Source: Kastovskya adunca ATA6-11-RM4
Lineage (GTDB): Bacteria > Cyanobacteriota > Cyanobacteriia > Cyanobacteriales > Coleofasciculaceae
DNA length: 64,000 nucleotides
Assembly (NCBI GenBank): GCA_019359445.1
Contig: JAHHHJ010000001.1
Span: 1-64,000, forward strand
Direction: 5' to 3'
Part shown: positions 35,408 through 44,308 of the stretch, one piece after another
Layout of the letters: every line of letters starts with the position of its first letter
Numbering within the stretch: position 1 is the first letter of the stretch
The notes under the pieces: model-generated
Database searches by the model: none
What the model was told of the DNA's origin: nothing
Seen by the model: the letters and a program-made list of their open reading frames with translations, nothing else
Position numbers and translations under genes: made by a program

Positions 35408-36295
35408 ATGGTGCGAATTTTCTTGGAATCCCTGACTAGACGACGCTCTCGTAAAGTGCCTCAAACTTTATTGGGCTTAACCGGGCAAATTGTCCTGCTA
35501 GTGGGTCTATTAAGCAGTAGTGAAAACTCGGCAGCACAAATCCTCCCGGTTCGGGTCGATCGCTGGCTAGAAGTTCGCTCTGTTTCTGGTAATGTTACGT
35601 ATCATCAAGGAAAGACATCTCAAGTCGCTAAAGTAGGAACAAGGCTGCAGTCAGTCGGTGATGCCATTGACACAGGTTCCAACGCTAACGCTGTTCTGGC
35701 TGTAGATACAGGGATTGGAATTGTCGATGTCTCTCCCGATACCACCGTACGTATCAAAGCCCTACACGTTAACAATAGCGGTGGGCTAGTGACCCAACTG
35801 CAGGTCAATGGTGGGCAAGCCAGATTAAGGGTGCGTCGATTTAGTAATCCGAGTTCAGAGCTGGAGATTCATACTCCGGCGGGGGTGAGTGCCGTGCGGG
35901 GAACGGAATTTGGTGTTGCCGTTCACGCCGATGGTAGAACGGGTGTTGCTACTTTAGAAGGCAGTGTTCTCAATATGTCTCAGGGGGAATCTGTACCCCT
36001 TCCCGCCGGGTATCAAATTGTGATGATTCCAGGTCAACCCCCAACTACCCCTGTCCCCATCGCCAATGACACGCGCCTAAATCTGCGCCTGCTCACGGCG
36101 GTCGATCAAAAAACAGCGCGTATTGTTGGTGTGGTCGATCCAGTTAATCTGACGATGATTGCAGGGCGTAAAGGAGTAAGCGATCGCAATGGCTATTTTG
36201 ATATCACAGTACCCATTCCTCCCAATCGGCGGATTTCCGCAGTTGTTACTACGCCCTTAGGAGACCGTAAGGTCTATGAATTGGCAGTTCCTTAA
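35408..36295 (+). CDS. FecR-domain protein, exported
   Basis: A 295-residue protein with a signal-like hydrophobic segment (LTGQIVLLVGLLSSSENSAA). A FecR domain follows: VSGNVTYHQGKTSQVAKVGT, VGDAIDTGSNANAVLAVDTG, and the hallmark IHTPAGVSAVRGTEFGVAV and GRTGVATLEGSVLN. The C-terminal ~80 residues form another beta-rich domain (ARIVGVVDPVNLTMIAG). No anti-sigma N-terminal domain is present and no sigma factor is adjacent. It overlaps the next gene (CHASE2/GGDEF/EAL) by 20 bp, implying translational coupling and a shared role as an extracytoplasmic sensing pair. Confidence 0.88.
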   Translation: MVRIFLESLTRRRSRKVPQTLLGLTGQIVLLVGLLSSSENSAAQILPVRVDRWLEVRSVSGNVTYHQGKTSQVAKVGTRLQSVGDAIDTGSNANAVLAVDTGIGIVDVSPDTTVRIKALHVNNSGGLVTQLQVNGGQARLRVRRFSNPSSELEIHTPAGVSAVRGTEFGVAVHADGRTGVATLEGSVLNMSQGESVPLPAGYQIVMIPGQPPTTPVPIANDTRLNLRLLTAVDQKTARIVGVVDPVNLTMIAGRKGVSDRNGYFDITVPIPPNRRISAVVTTPLGDRKVYELAVP

Positions 36296-39011
36296 ACATT
36301 TACAGGACAAGCAAGACTTTATTTCGAGGACAGCGCCTCATCCATCAGTCCCTACCCCCACTCCTCGATGGCGGCGATACCTGCGCTTGGCTTCCCCGGC
36401 TTTACTCGGAGGCATGACGGCGGTATTTGTTGCGGGTTTGTCGGCATTGGGGACTTGGCAGCCGTTGGAACAGCTTGCCTACCGAACCTTATTCAAATTA
36501 CGGGGCCCGATCCCGTGGGATGACCGGGTGGCAATTATTGCCATTGATGAAGCCAGCCTGAGAACCCTGGGGCGTTATCCCTGGGGGCGCGAAGAATACG
36601 CCAAATTGCTTGATGTTTTGAGCCAAGCCGGTTCCAGTGTTGTTGCTTTTGACATTTTGTTTCCAGAACCCAGCCCCGCCGACGCGCAACTAGCCGCCGC
36701 GATGGATCGTCATGGGCGGGTCGTTTTATCAATGGTGTGGGACGAAGGTACTACGCCGTTGCTGCCTACCCCACAATTGCGGGAGTCTGCCCTCGAAGAG
36801 GGACATGTACGTACCTACGCCGACAGCGATGGCATCACGCGTTATATAGAATCCTACTCCTTTGACGTTCCGGCATTGTACATAGCAGTGGCTAAAGCTT
36901 ATTCTCTGACGGCAGAGCTAGTAAAACTCCCAAAGCTCGACGAACCGTTATGGATTAATTGGCTAGGGCCAACGCAACTAGCACCGGAGTATTCCTTTGC
37001 CGATGTTGTTCAGGGAAAAGTGCCAGGAGCTGCCTTTAAAAACAAGATTGTGCTGGTGGGGGCAACGGCTACCGGACTTGACCCCTTGTATACTCCCTTT
37101 AACCTCAATCCCGCCGCCAGTGGCGTTCACTTACACGCCACCGCCCTCAGCAATCTCCTCCAGGAAAATTACCTGCGTCCTATGGCTCCGGGTTGGTTCC
37201 TGCTGATTTGGGTGCTGGGGGGGCCTGTGCTCAGTGTCGTCATTGCCCCTTGGCGTTTTGAGCGACAACTCGCCTGTTGGGTAGGGTTGTGCGTCTCGTG
37301 GGGAGTTGTGAGTTTTCTGATGTTTCGAGCGGGCTACTTGCTGCCAGTGGCAACACCGTTAGTCTTATTTAGTCTCACCGGAGGTGTCATCGCCCTCCAA
37401 GAACGGCTGCGAATGAGGACGCGGCTCCAGCAAAGTGAGGATCAATTGCAGTTTTCCGCGTCTCATGATGCCTTGACAGGTTTGTCTAACCGCATTTTAT
37501 TCGTTGATGCGGTGGAGAGGGTGATGTCGAGAGCGAGCTTAAATGAACGCCTTACCTCGGAAAAACCTTTACCCGATCGCTTATTTGCCGTTTTATTTTT
37601 AGACCTCGATCGCTTTAAGGTGATCAACGATAGCCTCGGCCATGGTGTTGGCGATCGCTTATTAGTCGCGATCGCTCAACGCCTGAAAGCCTGCTTGCGC
37701 CCTACCGACACCATCGCCCGCTTTGGGGGAGACGAGTTCGCTATTCTTCTCTCCCCCATCCACGACCTCAGTGATGCCACCTATGTTGCTGAAGTCATTC
37801 ACACCGCCCTCGCTAAACCGTTTCAACTCCATAACTATGAAGTTTTCACCACAGCGAGTATTGGCATTGCCTTAGGGAAAACTCGCAACAACCCCTTGCC
37901 AGACAGCAATGGCGAAAGGCAAAAACCAGAGGAATCCCTCCTCCCTCAAAGGCTAGACGCCCTACAGCGCAATTGTAACTACGAGCAACCAGAAGAGATT
38001 CTGCGTGATGCCGATATTGCCCTACATCAGGCAAAAGAACTGGGTAAATCTTGCTATGCCGTTTTTAATACAACGCTACATACCCGCGCCTTTGCCCGTT
38101 TAGAGTTAGAAACTGACCTGCGACGGGCAATGGAAGAACTAGAGCCTCCCCACTACCAAGTATCTGGGCAGACTTTCTACCCCTCCCTACTCCCTAATCC
38201 CCAGTTCCAAATTTACTACCAGCCCATCGTTTCCCTGAAAACAGGTCAAATTGCTGGTTTTGAAGCGTTAGTTCGCTGGCAGCATCCCAAGCGTGGCTTG
38301 GTGTCTCCCGTTGAGTTTATCCCTTTAGCAGAAGAAACTGGGATGATGACAGCCCTTGATTGGTGGGTGCTGAGGGCAGCCTGTCGCCAACTACAAATCT
38401 GGCAAGAGCGTATTGCCCTCTTCTCGCCCCAAGCATCGCGCTTGCCGTGGGGAGGGGCAGATGCTGGTTTTCCCTCTCCAGATACGGGTGTAGGGCGATT
38501 GACGATGAGCGTTAATCTTTCGAGTCTCCAGTTAAAGCAATTGAGCTTGATTGAGCAAGTCAAGCAGATCCTTGAAGAAACGGGTGTTTCTGGCGACTGT
38601 CTGAGATTGGAGATCACTGAAGGCTGTTTGTTGGACAATTCCCTTTTCTCCATCACTCCGCTGCAACAACTGAGAGATTTGGGCATTCAACTTGCCATTG
38701 ATGACTTTGGCACCGGCTACTCCTCCTTGAGCCGTCTCCACGGCTTACCGATTAATACGTTGAAAATTGACCGTTCCTTCGTCACCCGACTAAATCATCA
38801 ACAGGAAGGCGTGGAAATTGTCCAAGCAATCCTTACCCTCGCCCAAAGCCTCGGTATGGACGTTGTCGCAGAAGGCATCGAAACGCAAGAACAATTGGCT
38901 AGATTGAAAGCCCTCCATTGCGACTACGGACAGGGGTACTATTTTGCTAAACCCTTAGACACGGCTGCTGCTACGGCGTTGATCGCCAAATCCTATCTGG
39001 ATCAAAATTAA
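36276..39011 (+). CDS. CHASE2-GGDEF-EAL c-di-GMP signalling protein
   Basis: A 911-residue membrane protein. A first membrane helix (about 49-66) precedes an extracytoplasmic CHASE2 domain (about 67-310, with VAIIAIDEASLRTLGRYPWG, VVAFDILFPEPS). Three helices follow near 310-375. The GGDEF domain has DLDRFKVINDSLGHGVGD and an intact GGDEF motif at 484-488, with an unusual ~30-residue Pro/Gln/Glu-rich insert before its end. The EAL domain has FEALVRWQHP (EAL at 663-665), LEITEG, and IDDFGTGYSSLSRL. Both catalytic signatures look complete, so it may make, break or do both. The gene begins inside the FecR gene, suggesting coupled synthesis. Confidence 0.93.
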   Translation: MNWQFLKHLQDKQDFISRTAPHPSVPTPTPRWRRYLRLASPALLGGMTAVFVAGLSALGTWQPLEQLAYRTLFKLRGPIPWDDRVAIIAIDEASLRTLGRYPWGREEYAKLLDVLSQAGSSVVAFDILFPEPSPADAQLAAAMDRHGRVVLSMVWDEGTTPLLPTPQLRESALEEGHVRTYADSDGITRYIESYSFDVPALYIAVAKAYSLTAELVKLPKLDEPLWINWLGPTQLAPEYSFADVVQGKVPGAAFKNKIVLVGATATGLDPLYTPFNLNPAASGVHLHATALSNLLQENYLRPMAPGWFLLIWVLGGPVLSVVIAPWRFERQLACWVGLCVSWGVVSFLMFRAGYLLPVATPLVLFSLTGGVIALQERLRMRTRLQQSEDQLQFSASHDALTGLSNRILFVDAVERVMSRASLNERLTSEKPLPDRLFAVLFLDLDRFKVINDSLGHGVGDRLLVAIAQRLKACLRPTDTIARFGGDEFAILLSPIHDLSDATYVAEVIHTALAKPFQLHNYEVFTTASIGIALGKTRNNPLPDSNGERQKPEESLLPQRLDALQRNCNYEQPEEILRDADIALHQAKELGKSCYAVFNTTLHTRAFARLELETDLRRAMEELEPPHYQVSGQTFYPSLLPNPQFQIYYQPIVSLKTGQIAGFEALVRWQHPKRGLVSPVEFIPLAEETGMMTALDWWVLRAACRQLQIWQERIALFSPQASRLPWGGADAGFPSPDTGVGRLTMSVNLSSLQLKQLSLIEQVKQILEETGVSGDCLRLEITEGCLLDNSLFSITPLQQLRDLGIQLAIDDFGTGYSSLSRLHGLPINTLKIDRSFVTRLNHQQEGVEIVQAILTLAQSLGMDVVAEGIETQEQLARLKALHCDYGQGYYFAKPLDTAAATALIAKSYLDQN

Positions 39012-39188
39012 CCACTAGCTTTCCCCTTGAGCTAGAGCAGATGTTCCCAAACCTCAAAATCCCCATAAACTAATAAAAGCAGATTAAAAAGCGCTATAGG
39101 TATATCTGCAACTAGCGAGGTTTCACTCCTTTTAGGGGACAAAAGCCGCGCTAGACTCAAACCAACTTTATTGCAGCAGGAATTTAGT

Positions 39189-39800
39189 ATGAACGAGATG
39201 ACCAAAGAAGAAATGCGAGATAGGCTGGGGAATATTGACCAAATTCGTGACATTCTTTTTGGCAATCAGCTCAGGGATTCTAATAGCCGCTTCGATCAAA
39301 TTGATGCGGAATTGTCTAGACGATACCAAAGCTTACAAGACCAAATTAATGATGTTCAAAAGAGCTTATCACTGGATTTACAAACAGCGGTTGATTCCTT
39401 AGAAAAAAAAATTAGAGCGATCAATTTTAGTACTCAAAAAGAAACGACTGAGCTTCGACAATTAACCGACCGCATTAATAAAAATCTCTCTAGCCACATT
39501 GACGATCTCAGTCAAGATGTTGAGCTTCAAACCAATTCCCTTCGCACAGAGCTTTTACAAAACAAAGAAAAAACCGAAATCGATATGCGATCGCTAAAAT
39601 CGTATATTCTCGAAGAACTTGACAAGCGGCTCTCCTTGGTGAAAGATGCCAAAGTCTCCAAAGATGATATGGCAGAAATTATGTTTGAGATCGGCTTGAG
39701 ACTCCGAGAAACCGAGATGATTTCTGAAATGCAAGCCGTCAACGAGCCGAATAACTCCCTAGATAATCGCTTACTAGAGCCGGGACAATTTCACGAATAA
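39189..39800 (+). CDS. Coiled-coil protein of the OmpA/GTPase module
   Basis: A 203-residue acidic protein without signal or membrane segments. It begins MTKEEMRDRLGNIDQIRDIL and contains the short FGNQL element, then heptad-rich stretches: DSNSRFDQIDAELSRRYQSL, DQINDVQKSLSLDLQTAVDS, and TELRQLTDRINKNLSSHIDD. The C-terminal helix contains DDMAEIMFEIGLRLRE. From memory, similar proteins stand beside OmpA-domain and Ras-like GTPase genes in other phyla; this was not checked. An in-frame TTG at 39171 exists; the ATG at 39189 is preferred. It is 49 bp upstream of the OmpA gene and on the same strand. Confidence 0.75.
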   Translation: MNEMTKEEMRDRLGNIDQIRDILFGNQLRDSNSRFDQIDAELSRRYQSLQDQINDVQKSLSLDLQTAVDSLEKKIRAINFSTQKETTELRQLTDRINKNLSSHIDDLSQDVELQTNSLRTELLQNKEKTEIDMRSLKSYILEELDKRLSLVKDAKVSKDDMAEIMFEIGLRLRETEMISEMQAVNEPNNSLDNRLLEPGQFHE

Positions 39801-39849
39801 GAGGAAGACTTCGTTTGCGAGGCTTTGGTCAAAATCCCCCTGACCTGTA

Positions 39850-42063
39850 ATGTCCAATCACTCCTCAAATTCTACCCGCAACGACTTCAACGACGACTCA
39901 ACCCCTCCCTTAGAAGGGTTATTCAGTTTGTTGAGCGAGTTCAGCCTCCTAAACTCAACGGTTGTCTCATCCGAAGACCAAACAAAAGTTGAGCCGCCAC
40001 CTCAGCAAAGCCATGAAGCCGCACCTCTGGAGGCTGACGGCTTTCCAGGTGCGGCTTCAGATACACAGCCGCCTGTAGCGGAAAACTTTCTCCAGGAAGT
40101 CCAGAACCTTCAGGAGCAAATAGCCGAACTGTCTTCAGCCCCGGAGGATTCGCTCTTAACAAGCCAACTTTCTGCTATTTTGCGGCAAACTCAGCCAAAT
40201 TTAGAGGAAGAATCGATTCAACGCTTGCAAAATGTTTTGTACGATGCTGTAATTCCCAACGACCGCCAAATAATTAGCAAACTGGCAGAAAACCTGGCAA
40301 ATCTTGAGCGAAAAATTTACGACCCCAATGAGTTAATTGTTCTCCTGTTGCCATTGATTGCAGAATTAATAAGCTTAAAAATCGTTGAATCAAAAGAAGA
40401 AGTAGTTCAGGCGGTTTTTCCGATTATTGATCAGGTAATTCAGGAAAAAAGCCAGAAGGATCGAGCTGCTATGGGGAGGGCGTTCGCCGCAATTATTCCT
40501 ACGGCAATTTCTCAACAAATTCAGGACTCCCCTGAGGAAATCGCCAAGGCAATTGGCCCCACAATGGGCAAAGCGATTAAAGAGCAAGTCACCCTGGAGG
40601 GGGATGCCATGGTCGATGCCCTTTATCCGGTGATTGGCAACACGATTTCTAAATACATGGCAGAGGCGGTGCGAGACATCAACGCCAAGGTGGAAAATGC
40701 TCTGAGTGTAGAGGGCGTTAGTCGTAAGATTCGCGCCAAAGTCCAAGGGGTTTCCGAAGCAGAACTGATTTTAAAAGAGTCTTTTCCCTTTAGTATTCAG
40801 GCAATCTTTTTAATCCATAAAACTTCGGGTTTGGTAATTTCTGAGGTACAACCAGGAAGCCAACAGCTAGAGTCAGATATGGTGGGAGGGATGCTCACCG
40901 CCATCCGCAGCTTTGCTAACGAGTTTATTGGTCACTCAGGCAATGCTTCGGAACTGACGGAGATTGAATACGCAAGTTTCAAGATTATTTTGGAGGTGGC
41001 TGGCTACTGCTACATCGCTGTGGTGACTCAGGGGGAGACGCCCAAGGTGTTCATTGAGCAGCTACGCCACACTCTCAGTAGCATTATTCAACTTTACGGC
41101 AAGCCGATTGAGTATTTTGATGGCGATCGCGCTACTATTCCTGAGCAGGTTCATCAACGTTTAGAAACTTTGATCTCTACCGCCTCTGAAGCGGTTAAAC
41201 AAAAAGACCCCAAAACCAAAAATAAACCGCCCGCTCTGCTGGTAATTGGGTTAGGGATTTTACTGGCTGTTGGTGGTTGGGGAATTTACCAATATCGTTT
41301 GCGCCGCTTGGAAGCAAAAGCCGCATCAGCCTTATCATCCACTCCGGCGCTAGCAATTTATCGCCTAGGCGTAGATGTTCGCGGTAATACCCTAGAACTT
41401 CAGGGGCTGTTACCCAACGAAGAGTTGCGCCAAAAAGCCGGAGAAGTTGCCCTCTCGGCTGTACCTAAGCTGAGGTTGGATAACCAAATTATTGCCGTTG
41501 AGGTTCCGCCCGACCCCGTGCTGATAGCAGAGGAAGTCCAGCGACTAACAACGGTTCTCAGCCAGCTAGAAGGCGTTGAGATTTTTGCAACTTATGCCGA
41601 CAATCGTGTCCGGGTAGAAGGAAAGGCAAACCAAGCGCTGGAGGTAAACGATGTTGTCCAGGCGTTTGAGCAAATTCCAGGCGTTCGTTCTGTCATTGTT
41701 ACTCTCAACGCTCAGAAGTTACCTATTGACAATCGTATTTACTTTGATAAAGATTCGACAGCTTTAAGAACGAGTGAAATCAAGGGTAAAATTAGCTCAA
41801 TTGAACAGTTTTTGGCACAATACCCAGAAACACAACTAGCAATTATTGGTCATGCTGATGGTATTGGGAGTGCAGCCAGCAACGAACAATTAGCAAAACA
41901 GCGAGCCTTCGTTGTAAAAAACACTCTCGTTCAACAGGGCATTGCACCTGAACGATTGCAAGTCACCTGGAGCGGACAACCGCCTCCCGATGTGGATACC
42001 CCAGAATCGATCTGGTTAGCTAGATGCGTAAGATTTGAACGACTTCTTCCCAGCAAAAAGTAA
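39850..42063 (+). CDS. OmpA-domain protein with roadblock/longin-like cytoplasmic domain
   Basis: A 737-residue protein. Residues 1-115 are low-complexity and acidic. About 115-310 is a helical repeat region (VLLLPLIAELISLKIVESKE, AIGPTMGKAIKEQ). About 316-420 has a mixed alpha/beta sequence, IQAIFLIHKTSGLVISEVQP, DMVGGMLTAIRSF, IEYASFKIILEVAGYCYIAV, resembling roadblock/longin folds that bind small GTPases. One membrane helix spans 461-480. Two BON-like units (about 505-560 and 575-625) and a C-terminal OmpA peptidoglycan-binding domain (IYFDKDSTALRTSEI, LAIIGHADGIGS, QRAFVVKNTLVQQG) follow. It would link peptidoglycan outside to a GTPase inside. The roadblock assignment is my inference. Confidence 0.85.
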   Translation: MSNHSSNSTRNDFNDDSTPPLEGLFSLLSEFSLLNSTVVSSEDQTKVEPPPQQSHEAAPLEADGFPGAASDTQPPVAENFLQEVQNLQEQIAELSSAPEDSLLTSQLSAILRQTQPNLEEESIQRLQNVLYDAVIPNDRQIISKLAENLANLERKIYDPNELIVLLLPLIAELISLKIVESKEEVVQAVFPIIDQVIQEKSQKDRAAMGRAFAAIIPTAISQQIQDSPEEIAKAIGPTMGKAIKEQVTLEGDAMVDALYPVIGNTISKYMAEAVRDINAKVENALSVEGVSRKIRAKVQGVSEAELILKESFPFSIQAIFLIHKTSGLVISEVQPGSQQLESDMVGGMLTAIRSFANEFIGHSGNASELTEIEYASFKIILEVAGYCYIAVVTQGETPKVFIEQLRHTLSSIIQLYGKPIEYFDGDRATIPEQVHQRLETLISTASEAVKQKDPKTKNKPPALLVIGLGILLAVGGWGIYQYRLRRLEAKAASALSSTPALAIYRLGVDVRGNTLELQGLLPNEELRQKAGEVALSAVPKLRLDNQIIAVEVPPDPVLIAEEVQRLTTVLSQLEGVEIFATYADNRVRVEGKANQALEVNDVVQAFEQIPGVRSVIVTLNAQKLPIDNRIYFDKDSTALRTSEIKGKISSIEQFLAQYPETQLAIIGHADGIGSAASNEQLAKQRAFVVKNTLVQQGIAPERLQVTWSGQPPPDVDTPESIWLARCVRFERLLPSKK

Positions 42064-42148
42064 CTAACTGAACTGACAAAATTCACAAAATTTGCATAGA
42101 GATTCTTTTGGGCAAATCCTTTATAAAAGATGAAAATAGAACCTAGTC

Positions 42149-42670
42149 GTGTCAATAATATCTAAGAAAATTTGTATGGTTGGCGATTTTGGTGTGGGGA
42201 AAACCAGCCTAATTCGCCGTTTCGTGGAGCGTCAATTTAGCGATCAGTATCTTTCAACCGTTGGGGTAAAAATATCCCGGAAGACGGTTGCCGTAACTCC
42301 AGACCACAAAAATGACCTCCTGGATGTGCAATTACTGATCTGGGATATAGAAGGTCATACAAAATTTAATGCGATCGCGCCTTCTTATCTACAGGGAGCA
42401 AGTGGTGCTTTAGTTGTAGCCGATTTAACTCGTCCAGAAACGATAGAACATTTAGGCGATCGCATTCAGCTATTTTCATCAATTAATCCTAAAGGCGTCA
42501 TTAGTGTTGCCTTAAACAAATTTGACCTGATAGATCAGGAGACGCTCCCAAAAATCCTTGAAGAACTTCAATTTGATCGAGAGCATGTAGTGGCTATCCA
42601 CATAACGTCAGCAAAAACAGGTGAAAATGTTGACGAAATATTTGGGAATTTAGCTCATAAAATAGTTTAA
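42149..42670 (+). CDS. Ras/Rab-like small GTPase
   Basis: A 173-residue single-domain GTPase. G1 is GDFGVGKTSL (residues 12-21), G2 Thr lies in STVGVKIS, G3 reads WDIEGHTKF (DxxG with His where Ras has Gln), G4 is NKFD, and G5 TSAK. No lipid-attachment tail is present. The Ras-like size and motifs separate it from Era or Obe types. It starts with GTG at 42149 and is followed 8 bp later by a PAS kinase, so the two are translationally linked. The product upstream has a possible GTPase-binding domain. The Gln-to-His change at G3 may lower intrinsic hydrolysis and make it depend on a partner. Confidence 0.93.
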   Translation: MSIISKKICMVGDFGVGKTSLIRRFVERQFSDQYLSTVGVKISRKTVAVTPDHKNDLLDVQLLIWDIEGHTKFNAIAPSYLQGASGALVVADLTRPETIEHLGDRIQLFSSINPKGVISVALNKFDLIDQETLPKILEELQFDREHVVAIHITSAKTGENVDEIFGNLAHKIV

Positions 42671-42678
42671 CTTTTATT

Positions 42679-44211
42679 ATGAACAAGTTGTTTGAAAAGC
42701 TTTTATCTTCTGGCAGTTTAGAATATTTTACCCTCGATCGACAATTAACTATTTTAGAAACATCCCCTAGAGTCAGTCAGTTTGCCGATCATCCTCAAGA
42801 AGTTTTGCCAGGGAGGGATGCACGCTTAGGTTTTCCTGAATTAGTAGGATCAGAAGAAATTTTAACTGCCATCCTTCAAGGACAACAGGCGAGTTTTGAA
42901 ATTAAGGGAATTGTACGTTCCTCTGATCAGAATTCTCCCCTGTATATAGATGTTTCTGTGGGTGAGTATCAAGAAGAGAAGACGCTTGAGCGTAAGTTAC
43001 TGGTATTAGTTGCCGATGTCACAGAAATGATGGTTTTAAGACAATCATTAGTCCAGCGAGCCAGTGAAGCTGAATTGTTGCTCAGTTCGCTGACAGTCTC
43101 CAAAGATTACATCGACAAAATATTGCGGGCGATGGGAGATGCTTTGTTTGTCACCACAGCATCAGGGAAAATCAAAACAGTTAATCAATCTGCTCAAAAA
43201 TTATTTGGTTATCAAGAGTCAGAACTGCTTGGTCAATCAATTTCCTTAATTATCAGCGATCAAGACTTTCTTAATGAAACCCAAGAGCAGAGTCTGGCAT
43301 CGGAAGATTTTTTGGAAAATGTGGAAGTGAGCTGCAAATCAAAAACTAACCAAGCAATGACTGTAGAGTTTTCTTGTGCAGCTGTTCAATCAGAAACAAC
43401 GGGTTTACAAGATTTTGTCTTTGTCGGTCGAGACGTTACAGAACGCAAGCAAGCAGAAATAGCTGTTCGTCAAGCACTACAAAGAGAACGAGAACTCAAT
43501 GAAATAAAATCAAGTTTTTATTCTATGGTTTCCCACGAGTTTCGTAACCCGATGACTACTATTTTAACAGGAGTAGAGTTAATCGAAAATTATAGAAATA
43601 GAGCTTCTGAACAAAAACTCAAAACCTATTTTCAACGCATCAAACAAGCCGCTAAAAATATTACTCATTTAGTTGAAGATGTCTTGGTAATTGGCAAGGC
43701 AGAAGCAGGTAAGTTAGAATTTCAGCCCTCTTTGTTAGATCTAGACGCGTTTTGCCAAGATTTAGTAGAAGAACTACAACTCACAACACCTCAACATCAA
43801 CAAATTATCTTCGTCAATAAAGGAAACGGCATCCCTGCTTATATGGATGAAAATTTGCTGCGGCACATTTTGGTTAACTTGCTTTCTAATGCGATTAAAT
43901 ATTCCCCTGAAGGCAGCAATGTTGATTTTAAGCTGCACTGTGAGTTTGAAGAAGCAACGTTTGAGATCAAAGATGGGGGGATTGGGATTCCCCCAGATGC
44001 TCTACAGCGTCTATTTGAATCCTTCTATCGAGCAACGAATGTCGGGAAAATCGCTGGAACGGGTTTAGGATTGGCGATCGTTAAGAAGGTTGTGGACTTA
44101 CATCAAGGCAAAATTGAGGTGGCGAGTGAAGTAGGTGTGGGTACAACCTTTACTGTTGTAATTCCCTTGGATAATCGTCAAATAGAACAATTGGAAGCCG
44201 GAGTTGAATAG
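42679..44211 (+). CDS. PAS-domain sensor histidine kinase of the OmpA/GTPase module
   Basis: A 510-residue soluble kinase. PAS 1 (about 1-115) has the distinctive LEYFTLDRQLTILETSPRVS and RLGFPELVGSEEILTAILQG stretches. A coiled linker and PAS 2 (about 145-255, ending DVTERKQAE) follow. The kinase core has His286 in YSMVSHEFRNPMTTIL, N box NLLSNAIKYSPEGS, G1 DGGIGIPPDAL, and G2 GTGLGLAIVKK, all intact. There is no membrane segment. The first PAS type is one I associate with similar GTPase neighbourhoods. No response regulator is nearby, so its output could be the GTPase module itself or a distant regulator. Confidence 0.92.
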   Translation: MNKLFEKLLSSGSLEYFTLDRQLTILETSPRVSQFADHPQEVLPGRDARLGFPELVGSEEILTAILQGQQASFEIKGIVRSSDQNSPLYIDVSVGEYQEEKTLERKLLVLVADVTEMMVLRQSLVQRASEAELLLSSLTVSKDYIDKILRAMGDALFVTTASGKIKTVNQSAQKLFGYQESELLGQSISLIISDQDFLNETQEQSLASEDFLENVEVSCKSKTNQAMTVEFSCAAVQSETTGLQDFVFVGRDVTERKQAEIAVRQALQRERELNEIKSSFYSMVSHEFRNPMTTILTGVELIENYRNRASEQKLKTYFQRIKQAAKNITHLVEDVLVIGKAEAGKLEFQPSLLDLDAFCQDLVEELQLTTPQHQQIIFVNKGNGIPAYMDENLLRHILVNLLSNAIKYSPEGSNVDFKLHCEFEEATFEIKDGGIGIPPDALQRLFESFYRATNVGKIAGTGLGLAIVKKVVDLHQGKIEVASEVGVGTTFTVVIPLDNRQIEQLEAGVE

Positions 44212-44308
44212 GAACAAGAGCTAGGAGTATAGCGACGGCTCTAAAATAGAAGCGATCGCCCCTACCTCAAGATGACTTTTAGGATAATTCATTAATACTC
44301 TAACAAAA

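Noticed and set aside
42149-42670. GTPase considered as MglA of a gliding/polarity system
   Set aside because: Size and G motifs are Ras-like, but no MglB-like free-standing roadblock gene or motility genes are next to it; the roadblock-like domain is inside the OmpA protein instead.
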